This document shows positions 46,374-59,483 of a DNA stretch of 64,000 bases, one piece after another. The notes under the pieces were generated by a model. The model had not been told where the DNA came from and did not search any database. It saw only the letters and a list, made by a program, of their open reading frames with translations. The stretch comes from Candidatus Altimarinota bacterium (lineage in GTDB: Bacteria; Patescibacteriota; Gracilibacteria; BD1-5; UBA6164): positions 186,001 to 250,000 of the forward strand of contig JAQVFO010000002.1 in NCBI GenBank assembly GCA_028697205.1, written 5' to 3'. Position 1 is the stretch's first letter. Every line of letters begins with the position of its first letter. The translations under genes were made by a program, and so were the position numbers.

Positions 46374-46502
46374 ATATTTTCATTAAGTTTTAAAAATTAC
46401 AGAAAGATTATAAATAAAAAATATAAAAATCAAAAATAAAGTTTTGAATAAATTACTATAAGGTTATAATTTATTTAATGTTTTACCTTAATAATTGTAA
46501 AT

Positions 46503-47018
46503 ATGAGTCTATGAATAATAATATGAAGATTTAATCCACTCCATATATGACATATTTCGCTTATAAACTCAAGTATAAATAAATGTGATAAAACTATCAT
46601 TATTCTTTGATCTGCAAATGTAATTAACGAAAATAATCCTTTTTCTAAGGATGAAAGATACATAATACTAAAAAAAGAGTTTTGAGATTATATATACATA
46701 GATCATTTAGATGATTGTGAAAGTGATATAGAATGGATTAGAAGTTTAGATGAGTTAATTAGAAAATATTGTAATTTTGAAGATAAAATAACTTTCTTTT
46801 GATGAGATTTAAAAAATGATTATGCAATTAATGCCGTAAAAATTTTTCAAAAAGAATTGAAATTTAAAAATATTAATTTTTTTGAGAAGCATAGAGATAT
46901 CATTCCAATTTCAGCCACAAAAATAAGAAATCACTTACAAAATAATGAACATGAAGAAGCTAAGAAATGGTTATCAGATAATACAAAACACACTATAATA
47001 AAAAAATATGTGGATTAA
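46503..47018 (+). CDS. NMN adenylyltransferase-like nucleotidyltransferase
   Basis: 171 aa. Class I nucleotidyltransferase fold: GRFNPLHIGHISLI carries the HxGH motif (about residues 14-17) and ISATKIRNHL near residue 132 matches the ISxTxxR nucleotide motif. This combination is typical of archaeal-type NadM or NadR, which make NAD from NMN and ATP; related enzymes act on pantetheine phosphate. The exact substrate is not certain. Its stop codon lies inside the terminator shared with atpC. Confidence 0.82.
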
Positions 47019-47032
47019 TCCACATATTTTTT
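47001..47032. terminator. Bidirectional terminator containing a stop codon
   Basis: A near-perfect palindrome (AAAAAATATGTGGATT / AATCCACATATTTTTT). The TAA of the nucleotidyltransferase gene forms its centre and the atpC stop (47031-47033) touches its end. Confidence 0.9.
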
Positions 47033-47471
47033 ATTTTCTTACTTCATATAATTTTAATTGAGCAATTGATTTTAATAGAGCATCTTCAGCTTCAATAAAT
47101 TTTTCCATATCAACTCTATCTTTACTACTTTTATATTTTTCCATTAATGCTAATGCTTCATTTTTAGCTAATTCTATAACATCTTTATCTAAATCTTTTT
47201 GATCCTCAACATCTATAAGCATATCAGTTAAAATCTTTACTTTAGAATCTCTAACTTCAATAACTCAAGCTCATATTGCAAAATCATTTCTATATGGAAC
47301 TCAATTTTCATCATTATATACTACAAACATAGTACTTGGTTTAAAAGCACTTATAAGTGGTGCATGTCTATCTAAAATAGTTATTTCTCCTATCATTGTC
47401 ATCATAGTAATAGAAATTACTTTATTAGAGGAAAAATGTTCTCAACTAAAAGAAAATATATTTACTTGCAT
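47031..47471 (-). CDS. atpC: ATP synthase F1 subunit epsilon
   Basis: 146 aa. The beta-sandwich domain (about 1-85, with ISITMMTMIGEITILDRHAPLIS) and the C-terminal helical pair (about 95-140) are both present. It links F1 rotation to c-ring and can inhibit ATP hydrolysis. It is last in the atp operon, 66 nt after atpD. Confidence 0.93.
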
Positions 47472-47537
47472 AGGAATAAAATTTTTAAATTAAAAGCTTA
47501 AAAGAAAAGAATAAATAATTATTAATCTTTCCTACAT

Positions 47538-48938
47538 TTACTCTTTTTTACTATCAGCTTCATAAGCAGCTATAACATCATCAACTGTATTTTTATACAT
47601 AAAATACTTTTCAGGAACTGTATCTAATTCTCAAGCAATAATTCTTTTAAATCATGAAACAGTTTCATTTAATTTTGCGTAAACTCAAGGAGTTCATGTA
47701 AATTGTTCTGCAACGAAAAAAGGTTGTGATAAAAATTTTTGAATTCTTCTAGCTCTTCATACAGTTTGTTTATCTTCTTCTGATAATTCATCCATACCAA
47801 GGATAGCAATTATATCTTGTAATTCTTTATATTTTTGAAGGATTCTTTGAACTTCTCTAGCAACTTTATAATGTTCTTCTCAAACAACTAATGGATCTAA
47901 AACAGTAGAATTTGAATCAAGAGGATCTACAGCAGGGTATATACCAAGTTCTGATATAGATCTACTAAGTACTATAGTTGAATCAAGATGGGCAAATGTA
48001 GTAGCTGGAGCTGGATCTGTAAGATCATCAGCAGGAACATATACAGCTTGTACAGAAGTAATTGATCCATCTTTTGTTGAAGTAATTCTTTCTTGTAAAG
48101 CACCCATATCTGTAGCTAAAGTTGGTTGATATCATACAGCTGAAGGGATTCTTCAAAGTAAAGCTGATATTTCACTTCAAGCTTGAGTAAATCTAAATAT
48201 ATTATCAATAAATAATAATACATCTCTTTTTTCTCTATCTCTAAAATGTTCAGCCATAGTTAATCAAGTTAAAGCAACTCTTGCTCTTGGTCCTGGAGCT
48301 TCATTCATTTGTCCAAATACCATGGCAGTTTTATCTATAACTCAACTATCTTTCATTTCATGATATAAATCATTTCACTCTCTTGTTCTTTCTCAAACTC
48401 ATGCAACTACAGAATATCATCCATGTTCTGATGCAATATTATGAATTAATTCTTGCATTATAACTGTTTTTCATACTCATGCTCAACCAAAAAGTCATAC
48501 TTTTCATCATTTTAACATTGGAGCAATCAAATCAATAACTTTTATTCAAGTTTCAAAAACTTCCGCTTTTGTTGATAAATTTGCAAATGCTGGAGCAGCT
48601 CTATGAATAGGATCATAAAACTCTGCTTTTGGAGCATCCATTTCATCTATTGGATCTCATAATACATTAAACATTCTTCATAAAACACTTTCTCAAACAG
48701 GTACTTTTATTGGTGATTCAAGAGATACTACTTCAAGTCATCTTTTTAATCAATCTACAGGATTCATAGCTATTGTTCTAACTATATTATCTCATAGTTG
48801 TTGTTGAGTTTCAAGAATTACTTTTGAAGTATGTCATTTAACTTCTAATGATTCATAAATTGCTGGAACATATCATCCTGCAAATTCTACATCGATTACT
48901 ACTCAAACTACTTTTATTATTTTTCAAGTATGTGCCAT
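47538..48938 (-). CDS. atpD: ATP synthase F1 subunit beta
   Basis: 466 aa. Catalytic subunit. P-loop GGAGVGKTV with part of its Gly as UGA, GERTREGNDLYHEM, Walker [17 protein letters not shown], and the DELSEED-like [11 protein letters not shown] are intact. The full length and motifs indicate a working enzyme. It is separated from atpG by two non-ATPase genes. Confidence 0.98.
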
Positions 48939-48965
48939 AACATTACAAAATTAAAAATTAAAATT

Positions 48966-49373
48966 TTATTTATTTATTTGGTCCATAGCTACATTGCTAA
49001 GTCTATCAGCCTCTTTATTTTCTTCTCTTCTTATCCAAGTAAAAGTAACTTTTAGATTGTTATCTTTTACAAGTTTATCAATTTCATTTTTAAACTCTCT
49101 TAACCTATCTTCTTTTATTTTCCAATTTCAGCTTAGTTGGTTAACTACTAAACTAGAATCAGAAAATAAATTTATTTCTTTTGCTTTTAATTCTACAGCT
49201 CTTAAAAGTGCAAGTAGTACTGCTGTATATTCTGCTTCATTATTTGTTTTTATTCCTAAATTTTTATACCTTTTTTCTATTTCATTTCAGTTAATATCTG
49301 TAATATAAACTCAAATTCATGCGTTTCCAGGATTTCCTCTACTTCATCAGTCAGTATAAATTTTTAATTTCAT
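48966..49373 (-). CDS. RNase HI-family ribonuclease
   Basis: 135 aa. YTDGGSRGNPG (first catalytic Asp at residue 8), NNEAEYTAVLLAL (Glu), FSDSSLVVNQL (Asp) and NKEADRLSNVA (Asp) give the four acidic residues of RNase H. It resembles the short RnhA-like proteins of archaea and Gram-positives (basic handle lacking). It degrades RNA in RNA-DNA hybrids. Its place inside the atp operon is unusual. Confidence 0.92.
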
Positions 49374-49402
49374 TATAGTATAATAAAGTTATAGGATTAT
49401 TA

Positions 49403-49774
49403 CTATCTTTTTATTTCTTTATCAACATATATTTTTAATTCATCATCATCATAATCCTTTAAATCTTCAAATTCAGCCTTCTTATCTTTTTTACTTTTCT
49501 TTACTTTTACAGAAATATTATCATCTTTTATATCTTCTTTTTTTAAGCTTATGTAAAAATATTTTCTATAAATAATTGTAAGAACCAAAACTAAAACAGC
49601 TATTACTATTTGGATTTTTGTATAAATTGGATCTGTTGGAGCAAATAATCATTTTTTAAGTAATCTTAATGTAAAAGGAAAAGCAAAAGAGAAAATTACA
49701 GAAATCACTAATGTATAAAAAACATAAGCCAGAAAATTTATTGCCAATCTAAGAAAAAATGGTAAATTTTTCAT
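49403..49774 (-). CDS. Two-helix membrane protein in the atp operon, unknown
   Basis: 123 aa. Two hydrophobic helices (about 8-32 and 50-67) are followed by a charged cytosolic tail (KKSKKDKKAEFEDLKDYDDDEL). No family was recognised. It starts 9 nt after atpG and ends 29 nt before the RNase H gene. It might be an assembly factor for the ATP synthase or an unrelated passenger. Confidence 0.75.
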
Positions 49775-49783
49775 ATTTATAAA

Positions 49784-50692
49784 TTAATCTTTTAAACTTT
49801 CAACTCAAGCTGTAATTTCTGAAACTTCTTTTGTAATCATTGCTTGTCTTGCTTTATTATATTTTAGTGTTAAAGCTCAGGCTATCTTCTTTGCATTATC
49901 TTTTGCATTTTTCATAGCTACCATACGTGAACTATGTTCAGATGCTTTTGCTTCAAGTAATAAATCATAAAACATCATATCAAGTATAATAGGAATTACA
50001 TGTTCTGCTAAATCTTCTTTTGATGGTTCAACCTCATAATATGATATATTTTTAGAGTTATTTAACTCTTCTTCAATATCATAAAATTTTGAAACAACAG
50101 CTGAAAGATATTCTTTTATATCATTTGATGAAATTGGAAAAAACTCTTTAGAAACAGCAACTTGTTTTATAGTATTTACAAAATGACTATAAAAAACTAC
50201 AACTTTCTTGTATTTTCCAGATAAAAATTCATCTTTTAAAAGTCTAGAAATTCTTTTTGTAAATATAGGTTGTATATGATCTGTAAAATCATGAGAAAAA
50301 TCAGCAACTAAATTATTTCAAGTTCTAGCAACAAAACTTGCAGCTTTTTTTCAAACAGAAATGAAATCCACTTCTTCACCTGTAGTTTTGATATAATTAT
50401 TTACTTTTTTCATCACATTAACATTATATCATCCACAAAGTCATTTATTTGAAGTAATCAAAACTGCTAAAGTTTTTTCTCATTTTCATTCTTTAAATAA
50501 TGGAAAATCTCATAGAGTTTCTTCAATTCTTAAAAAAACTTTTAACATTTCCATTACGAAATCTTTTTTAGCCATAACAGAATCTTGGGCTTTTTTCATT
50601 TTTACAGTTGAAATAAGCTCCATAGCTTTTGTTATTTTTCAAGTATTTTTAATTGATGAGATTTTTCTTCTTATCTCTTTAGCTCATGCCAT
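49784..50692 (-). CDS. atpG: ATP synthase F1 subunit gamma
   Basis: 302 aa. Central stalk. The N-terminal helix AGAKEIRRKISSIKNTGKITKAMELISTVKM, the internal LITSNKGLCGGYNVNV motif and the C-terminal helix SEHSSRMVAMKNAKDNA...LTLKYNKARQA all match gamma. Confidence 0.97.
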
Positions 50693-50718
50693 AAAATAGT
50701 AATTAGTAGCTAGTAAAA

Positions 50719-52224
<1,506 letters not shown>

Positions 52225-52246
52225 AAGACAAACTTTAAAATATAAA

Positions 52247-52591
52247 TTATTTTTTTAATTTTTTTTCTATTTTTGCAAAACTTAAATCTACTACATTATC
52301 ATCCATATAAACTTTTATTCATCATAGTATAGACTCTTTTGCCATAAAAATTATTTCCTCACGATTTGGAGTGATACCAAAAACTTTTTTATAAATCTCT
52401 AAAGCTTTAGTAGAAACAAAATCTTCATTAATAGAGGGGAAATACTCAACTAAATAATAACTTTTTCAGTTTTTTATTTTATCAAATATTCTTTTTCATC
52501 TATATCAAAGTTTTTTTGTTAAATCTCTGTAAAGTCTAAGATTTTTTAAAAGATCTTTAATACTATTTGCATCTAAATTATTAAAATCCAT
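52247..52591 (-). CDS. atpH: ATP synthase F1 subunit delta, short form
   Basis: 114 aa, whereas delta is normally about 175-180. The C-terminal signature is present (KESILGGIKVYMDDNVVDLSFAKIEKKL, like the usual 'GG..v.v.d.viDgS...rl'). The N-terminal part is reduced to about 60 residues, so the helical domain that binds alpha is cut down. It lies in the expected place between atpF and atpA. Either the protein is naturally shortened or the peripheral stalk is modified. Confidence 0.82.
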
Positions 52592-52610
52592 AATTGTAAA
52601 TCATTATAAA

Positions 52611-53090
52611 CTACATTTTTATTGAATCTAATTCTTTTTCTACAAAATCTTTAGTAACATGTTCTTGTTTAAATAACTTAGAATTAAGTCTCACAACAAG
52701 ATCTGTAACCTTTGATTTCATAGAACTAAGCATAGATAGTCTTTCTTTTTCTACTTCTGATCTAGCAGATGAAAATAAGTCTTTTGCATCATTTTCAGCT
52801 TTTAAAATTATATCTTCTCTTTTTTTCTTTCAAATATTCTCTGCCTCTTTAATTATATCATCTCATTTTAATCTTGCTTCTTTTAAAATTTCCTCTTTTT
52901 TATCTTCAGATTCTTTTATTAGTCTATCAATATTTTTATAATCTTCCTCTAATTTCTTTTGTTTAGAATCCCATTCATCAAGGTATGCTAAATAAGGTTT
53001 AAATACAAATTTATTTAAGACCCATATAATTAAAAGAAGTATAACAAATTGAATTGCAAAAGTTTCTGGTGTAACAAATATTAAATCCAT
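52611..53090 (-). CDS. atpF: ATP synthase F0 subunit b
   Basis: 159 aa. One N-terminal membrane helix (FAIQFVILLLIIWVLNKFVFKPYLAYLDEW) is followed by a long charged coiled coil that forms the peripheral stalk, as in the family. It follows atpE by 78 nt and precedes atpH by 19 nt. Confidence 0.95.
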
Positions 53091-53168
53091 TTTAGGAATG
53101 TTAAATTTTAAGTGTTAAATGTTAAATACTTGCGAAATAACATTTAAAATTTCTTGTTTTCAAATCTA

Positions 53169-53438
53169 TTATAAAGCAACAAATCAAGTTATAAATGCTA
53201 TAACTAAAGCATAAATTGCAACGGCTTCAGCAAAAGCGATATAAAGGATAGCTAATCATTGTATTTTACCAGCAACTTCTGGATTTCTTCCTACTGCTTC
53301 TAGTGCTCATTTACCGATTAAACCGATACCGATACCAGGACCAATAGCTCATAAACCAATAGCTAATGCCATAGCAAGTTCTTTATAAATGCTAATAACT
53401 TGTACAGTTTGTGTAGCAGCTTGTGCAACTTCATTCAT
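53169..53438 (-). CDS. atpE: ATP synthase F0 subunit c
   Basis: 89 aa, a two-helix proteolipid. The ion-binding Glu is at residue 71 (AFAEAVAIYALVIAF) and the glycine-rich first helix has GPGIGIG. The Gln found at this place in Na+-type rings (GPGVGQG) is Ile here, and Ala follows the Glu, so a proton ring is more likely. The ATG at 53436-53438 gives the usual short N-terminus. Confidence 0.97.
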
Positions 53439-53514
53439 ATTTTTTAAAGTTAAATTATAAAAATTAAAATTTGAAAAAAGAAAACATATTTTTCTTTTTT
53501 CCATATCTTAATTT

Positions 53515-54327
53515 TTAATGGTGTTCTTCACTAGATTGTTTAAAATAAGCAATCATTAATCAAGCAAAAACTATTGCTTGTATAAAGGCAACAAATACCT
53601 CAAAAAACCAAAAAGGAATAGCAAGTAATTTACCTACTTCTAAAAATTTTTCAGTCATCATTCCTCCTAAGAAAGATATAACTCAAATCAAAACTATTCA
53701 CGCAAATATATTTCAAAAAAGTCTAAGGGAAAGTGATGCCATTGTTGATGGAATTCAAATAAGATGTAACCATCAAACAAATACATTAATTGATTTTTCC
53801 ATAAAATTTTCTCAAGTAAAATTGAAACAATATCATTTTGCAGTTTTTGTGAATCAATGAGTTTTTACAGCAATAAGTAAGAACATAAAAACAGTAACTC
53901 ATCATAATACCAATGTAGTATTTAAGTCTGAATGCATAGGTCTAAGGTAATGCAAAACATTTGGTGTTATTGAAGCTCAAAGCCAATCAATCATTAATCA
54001 AAATAAATTTCAAAAGAAAATTATTATAAATATTCAACCTATTAATGAAAAATGAGCTCTTGCAAATTTTTTATTTCAAAATGAATCAACTAAATAATCA
54101 TCAAAAAATTTCAAAAAATTTAAGAAAAATAATTTTAGTTTAGATTTCTTTTTGCTTTTTAAAGCTTTATTTGCAGTTAATGATATTGCTAATATGATAA
54201 TAAAAAACAAAAATGTTGTTATTGTCGTATTTGTAATAGGTCCATAAACTGACTCTCATTGCATTCATGGAACGTGAGGACCTGTATGTTCTGTTTTAGT
54301 TTCTAAGTTATTTTCAGTTTCTGTCAT
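53515..54327 (-). CDS. atpB: ATP synthase F0 subunit a
   Basis: 270 aa. Five to six membrane helices. The conserved Arg of the ion path lies in STMASLSLRLFGNIFAG (RLFGN), and the last helix FEVFVAFIQAIVFAGL is typical. The start overlaps the preceding atpI-like gene by 20 nt, so the two are translationally coupled. Confidence 0.96.
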
Positions 54328-54526
54328 TTTCTTTTAAATTATTACTAATTTGTTTTTTTAAATAAATATGTACAAAATATATAAGTGGTATCAGCGAAAG
54401 AAATACAAAAATCAATTTAAATAGTATCTTCTTAAAAAAAATCACATCGAGTATATGTCAAACGCTTAAAAAAGCAAATAAATTTACTACAATTATAAGT
54501 GAGAATTTTAAAAATGTTTTTAACAT
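54308..54526 (-). CDS. Small two-TM protein, AtpI/AtpZ-like
   Basis: 72 aa, two hydrophobic segments (about 5-22 and 33-54) and a basic tail. Position and topology match AtpI/AtpZ, which often precede atpB and help assemble the c-ring, but the sequence is too short and divergent to prove it. The start overlaps no other gene; its end overlaps atpB by 20 nt. Confidence 0.65.
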
Positions 54527-54587
54527 AAAAAAATACTACTTTTAAAAATGAAGTAGTATTATAAATAAAAATCTAAAAAGTAAAAAT

Positions 54588-55011
54588 TTATTTTGATATA
54601 TATTTATTTTGCATATTTCTATACTCAATTATTTGTTTGATTTTTTCTATAACTTTTGGGTGTTTTTGTTTTAATTCTTCCATTGAAAAGTTTAATATTA
54701 CAACTAATATACTATCTTCCTCAGCAATAGCTGTTGCCATTCTTGTACTATTTGTACTTTGGAATAATGCCATTTCTCAAAGTATTTCTTCAGCGACTAC
54801 TTGTCATAATTTTACTTGTCCTCAATTTAATGTTTTAAAAATATTAAATTTTCATGTTTTTAGAAAATACATTGAGTTTGCATCATCTCATTCTGAAAAT
54901 AATATTTCTCATTTACTAACATGTCTTTCCTGACAAAAAATTGCAAGATTATCTCTATCTTGTTGAGTTAATGATGACAATACATCTAAACTATCTAGCA
55001 TTGATGTCATA
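54588..55011 (-). pseudogene. Cyclic-nucleotide-binding domain gene, apparently frameshifted
   Basis: The 5' part (ATG at 55009-55011) reads MTSMLDSLDVLSSLTQQ, a typical CNB-domain beginning, then meets UAG. One nt further, the other frame continues DRDNLAIFCQERHVSKGEILFSEG and completes a CRP-type CNB fold (about 140 aa) to TAA at 54588, without its own start codon. So a single extra base lies near 54960. No DNA-binding domain follows. It sits between infB and the atp operon. Causes could be decay, a sequencing or assembly error, or a genuine +1 shift. Confidence 0.7.
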
Positions 55012-55033
55012 AAATAAAAATTAAAAATTAAAG

Positions 55034-57535
55034 TTATCTTTTATTTATTATATCTACTTTATATATTTCAAGTATATCTCACATTTCAGGATTCATATTT
55101 CAAACAAATTTTATACCACATTCAGTTGGTCCTTCTACTTTATTTACTTCTTCAACTCATTGTTTTAATGATTTTATGTCTCATTTTCAAATCATTTTAT
55201 CTCATCTAATTACTCTTATTTTAGCTCAGTTTTCAATTATAGACTCATCTTTTATTTTTAATCACAAAATCATAAATTCTTTAGAAGAATAAAATATTCA
55301 TCATACTGTTGCTTTTCATAAAATAGTTTCTACTTCTTTAGGATCAAGCATTCAAGTTACTATTTTTTCTATTTTATCTGTTATATGGTAGATAATTTCA
55401 CTATTAATAAATTCTACTTTTGATGATTCTATAAGAGATTTTGCTGTTGGTAAAACAGAAACTCTAAATCAAACCAAAATAGCTTGGCTTCATTGACACA
55501 TAAGTATATCACCTTCGCTTATATTTCAAACTCAAGAGTGGATAACAGAAACTGTTGTTTCTTCTGTAGAAAGCTTTGTAATAGATGCCTTTATAGCTTC
55601 TAAACTTCAATTTGTATCAGCTTTTACAACAACCTTTAATTGTTTTAAACTTCAAGATTTAATTTTTGACATTATTAAATCAATTCAAGTCATTGATTTA
55701 ACTTTTTGAGAGTGCATTATTTCTGCATATTCAGATGCTCTTAATCTTGCAGATTCAACGTCTGAAACTACTTGTAATACATCTCATCATTCAACTACTT
55801 TATCTAGTCAAATAATCAAAACAGGATCTCAAGGGAAGGCTTCTTTTATACCTTTTGAAGCATAATCTTTTAAAACTTTAACTTTTCAATAAGAATCATT
55901 ACAAACTATACTATCTCATTTATTTATTGTTCATGTATTTATTAAAACAGTTGCAACAGGTCATAATTTTTGATCTAAATGTGATTCAATAACTGTAGCC
56001 ACTGCAAGTCTATTTGGATTAGCTTTATAATCTTGCATTTCTGATATAAGAAGTATAACTCAAAGTAAATCATCAACTCAAAATCAAGTTTTAGCTGAAA
56101 CTGGAATCATAGGAACATCTCACCCCCAATCTTCTGGAACTAATCAATGCTCTGACAATCAAGCTTTTACATTCTCAGGATTTGCTCATTCTTTATCCAT
56201 CTTATTTATTGCTACAACAACAGGAATTCAAGCTTCCTTAGCATGGTTTATACTCTCAACTGTTTGTGGTTTTACTCATTCATCTGCAGCAACTACTAAT
56301 ATTGCTATATCTGTTGATTTTGCTCATCTTGCTCTCATCACAGTAAACGCTTCATGTCATGGAGTATCTAAAAATGTGATTTTTTGTCAATTTTGTTCTA
56401 CTTGATAAGCTCATATACTTTGTGTTATTCATCAAGCTTCACCTGAAGCAACTTTTTCTTTTCTTATGTAATCAAGTAATGAAGTTTTACCATGATCTAC
56501 GTGTCACATTATACTTATAACAGGTGGTCTTTTAACTAGTTTTGAAGCATCATCTTCTTTTAATAAATCAGATATATTTCAAGTTAATATATCACTAGCA
56601 CTTATTCATGCTGATTTATCTCTTACTAATTTAATTCAAAATGTTTCAGCTATTATACTAGCAGATTCAAAGTCAATTTTACTATTTATATTTACAAGCA
56701 TTCAGTTTTTCATAAACTCAGCAATAAGTTTAGAAAATGCAATTCACATTTTTTCCGATAATTCTTTCAATGTTAAAACATCTCATATAATTACCTCTTC
56801 TCATTCACGAGAAGTAAGGTTTTGCACCATATCTTCAACATTTTTTTCTTCTTTTTTCTTTCAAAGTAGTTTATTAGATCTAGTAAACGTTACTTCTTTT
56901 TCTCCCTCATCTTCTTCTAAATAATTATATCATCTTTTTGAATCAAATTTCTTATTAAACAATTGTTTTTTCTTTGAAAATCATTCTTCGTCTTTTCAAA
57001 ATTCTTTTCATTTTCATTTTTTTCAATTTCTGAATTTAGAATCTCCAAAGTTAAATGATTTAGCTCAATCAGCTTTCTCTTGATCATCAGAAAATAATAT
57101 AGGTCTAATTGGTGGATTATTTTGTTTTTTTGAACTATCAGAATTTAATTCTCTGTCTTTTTGTCAGTTATCAAAATGTTTTTTTACAGGTTTTTCTTCC
57201 TCTTTTACAACTTTTCTAAATTTAAATACTTTTTTCTCTTCAGTATTTTCTTCAACAGGTTGATTTTCTAAGTCTTTTTCAACAGGTTCAACTACTTTTT
57301 TAATTTTAAATTTTGATTCAGTATGAACTTCAACTTTATTTTCTTCTAATTTGTTTTCATTATTTTTTTTGATATGAACTTTTTTATCTTCTTCCACAAC
57401 AATAGTATCATGTTTCACTTCTTTATTTTTTGAAACAAATTTTATCTTCTTTTTTGATTGATTAGCCTCATCTTGTGAAGATGAAGAATCTACCTTTGAA
57501 TAATAATCATCAACAATTACATTTTTATCTACCAT
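55034..57535 (-). CDS. infB: Translation initiation factor IF-2
   Basis: 833 aa. The N-terminal 200 residues are charged, repetitive and low-complexity (Lys/Glu-rich). The IF2_N-type domain is followed by the G domain with G1 GHVDHGKTS (about 355), G3 DTPGH and G4 NKMD, and then domain 2 and 3 motifs. The C-terminus ([19 protein letters not shown]) is typical. It brings initiator tRNA to the ribosome. It is first in the minus-strand run that goes on to the atp genes. Confidence 0.97.
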
Positions 57536-57686
57536 TAAAATAACTTATAAAACAAATAAATATTTAAAAATCAGATAAAATATTAAGTTTTTTTGCTTTT
57601 TTGTCAAAAAATTATAAAAACTTGTAAATTTAAGATTTTTTATTAATCTATAGCCTGAATAAATTTATATGTTAAAATAAAAATAA

Positions 57687-58175
57687 GTGGAAGATAAAAT
57701 AAAAAATATAGTAGAAAAATTTTTTTCTAAAATGTTAGTTGATTTTAGTAATCTCGAAGTGAAAAAAGAGCTTGAAAACATTTATTATATCAAAATAGAA
57801 AGCCCAGATTCTCCATTGATAATTGGGCCAAGATGAAAAAATTTGGAAGATATAAAAAACATATTAAAAATAATTTTACATAGAAAATTAGAAGAAAATA
57901 TTATAATTCACATTGAAATTAATGATTATCTAAAATCAAAAGAAGATAAATTAATAAATTTTATTAAGTCTAAAATTGAGTTTGTAGAAAAAACAGGCAA
58001 AGATTTAAAACTTCCATTTTTATCAGCATATGAAAGGAAAAAAGTTCATTCATTTGTTTCAGATTTAAAATCTGATATATATACAAAAAGTGAATGAGAA
58101 GGGAAAGAAAGAAGATTATATATATGCAAAAAAAATACTAAAGTAACTATAGATTTAGACTGAATTGATATATAA
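57687..58175 (+). CDS. khpB: KhpB/Jag RNA-binding protein (KH and R3H domains)
   Basis: 162 aa. A KH domain (GPRGKNLEDIKNIL, about 52-65) is followed by an R3H domain (LPFLSAYERKKVHSFV near 110, then SEGEGKERRLYI), the order seen in Jag. The N-terminal Jag domain is short. The start is GTG at 57687; the in-frame ATG at 57732 would remove the first KH helix. It is divergent from infB. KhpA is at 45048. The two form an RNA-binding heterodimer in Gram-positives. Confidence 0.88.
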
Positions 58176-58264
58176 ACTATAAAAAAAAGAATAAGGGGTA
58201 AAAAGACAAAAGGCTTCTTATTCTCTTATTCTTTTATGTAATTATTCTATTATTATTTCATTTT

Positions 58265-59407
58265 ATGAAGAAGCAAAAAAAAGTTTTAAAAAAGATTTTT
58301 TGTATTTTGATGCTAATTATTATTTTGTTTTGATTTTATAAAGTAAATGAATTAAATTATCAAAAGAAAAAGCAAATACAAGAAAATCTAGTTAATCATC
58401 CTGAAAATCTTCCTAAAAATGATGTAGCAAAAGCTACAAGTTTTTGATTTAAAAATATTAGAGCAGATATTTATCGGTTAGAAACAATTCAGTATATATG
58501 ATGAAATGCTATTAATTCATCATATAAAAAATATCTCTATCAAATACTTGATTTAATAACAGATTTAAATCCATTTTTTGAACATCCATATATAATAGGG
58601 CAACTTTTATTACCAGATTATAATGAAAGGTATGAGAAATTAGCAGCTTCAGAACAGGAAAAATATAAAGATCAGGCAATAGAGATTTGATTAAAATGAA
58701 TTAAAATTTTTTGTAATGAAAAAATAATAGAAAAAATCAATAAAGAAGATAATTTACAAAAGATTTGGAATGATAAAGAATATGAAAATCCTTGTAAATC
58801 ATATCAAATTCCATTTTATTTAGCTTATATTTACTACTTTTATAAAAATGATCCAATAAATTCTTCACTTTATTATAAGGTTGCCAGTGCTAATAAAGAC
58901 AGTTTAGAATGAGCAAAAATATTAGCTGCAATAATGCAATGAAAAGGATGAAACAGAGAAAAATCAATTTTTATGTTTTTGACTTTAGCACAAAATGTGG
59001 CTGATACTAAAAAGGTAGAAGATAAAGCCTGTTTACAAGTTGCTAATGAAATGAAAAATATAAAATATGTAGATTCTTCCTTAATAAAATGATTAGAAGT
59101 TACAATAGAAAAAATATTTTGAAAATTTGATGAAAAAAAGGAAAAGCAATTTCTAGATACTGACTCATGTCAAAATTATTTAAATAAAGCTGCAAGAGAA
59201 GTAAATTTATTTTACCTTGATGAAGCAAATAAAAAATATTTTAAAGATACTTGAAAAAATGCAAAAGATGCAAAAGAATTATTTGATAAATGATACATTG
59301 ATTATATTCCTAAAGATTTTCAACAATATAAAGATTATTGAATAATTTATATATTTAATGAAAAAACATGATATTTTGATTATGATATGTGAAAGTATTG
59401 AAAATAA
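58265..59407 (+). CDS. Membrane-anchored helical protein, unknown
   Basis: 380 aa. A basic start and one membrane helix (about 9-27) are followed by a long helical domain with TPR-like aromatic repeats (for example YLYQILDLITDLNPFFEHPY and FYLAYIYYFYKNDP). Four Cys lie in the middle and C-terminal parts. No known family was recognised. The next terminator is at 59484-59528. It may be an envelope scaffold protein. Confidence 0.78.
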
Positions 59408-59428
59408 TTCTAAAAACCTAAGTAAAGA

Positions 59429-59455
59429 TTGATAACTTGAGTTATTGAATATAAT
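59429..59455 (+). promoter_or_regulatory. Possible promoter upstream of tig
   Basis: TTGATA (59429-59434), 15-nt gap, TATAAT (59450-59455). The terminator at 59484-59528 follows within about 30 nt, so a transcript from here would be short unless the terminator is leaky. A second -10-like TATAAT lies at 59559-59564, 15 nt before the tig ATG. Confidence 0.4.
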
Positions 59456-59483
59456 TATTTGAAAATAAAATTAAATATAAAAA

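Noticed and set aside
57164-57535. A separate 123-aa Lys/Glu-rich protein
   Set aside because: It is only the first part of IF-2; the stop at 57164 is UGA, read as Gly, and the frame continues to 55034.
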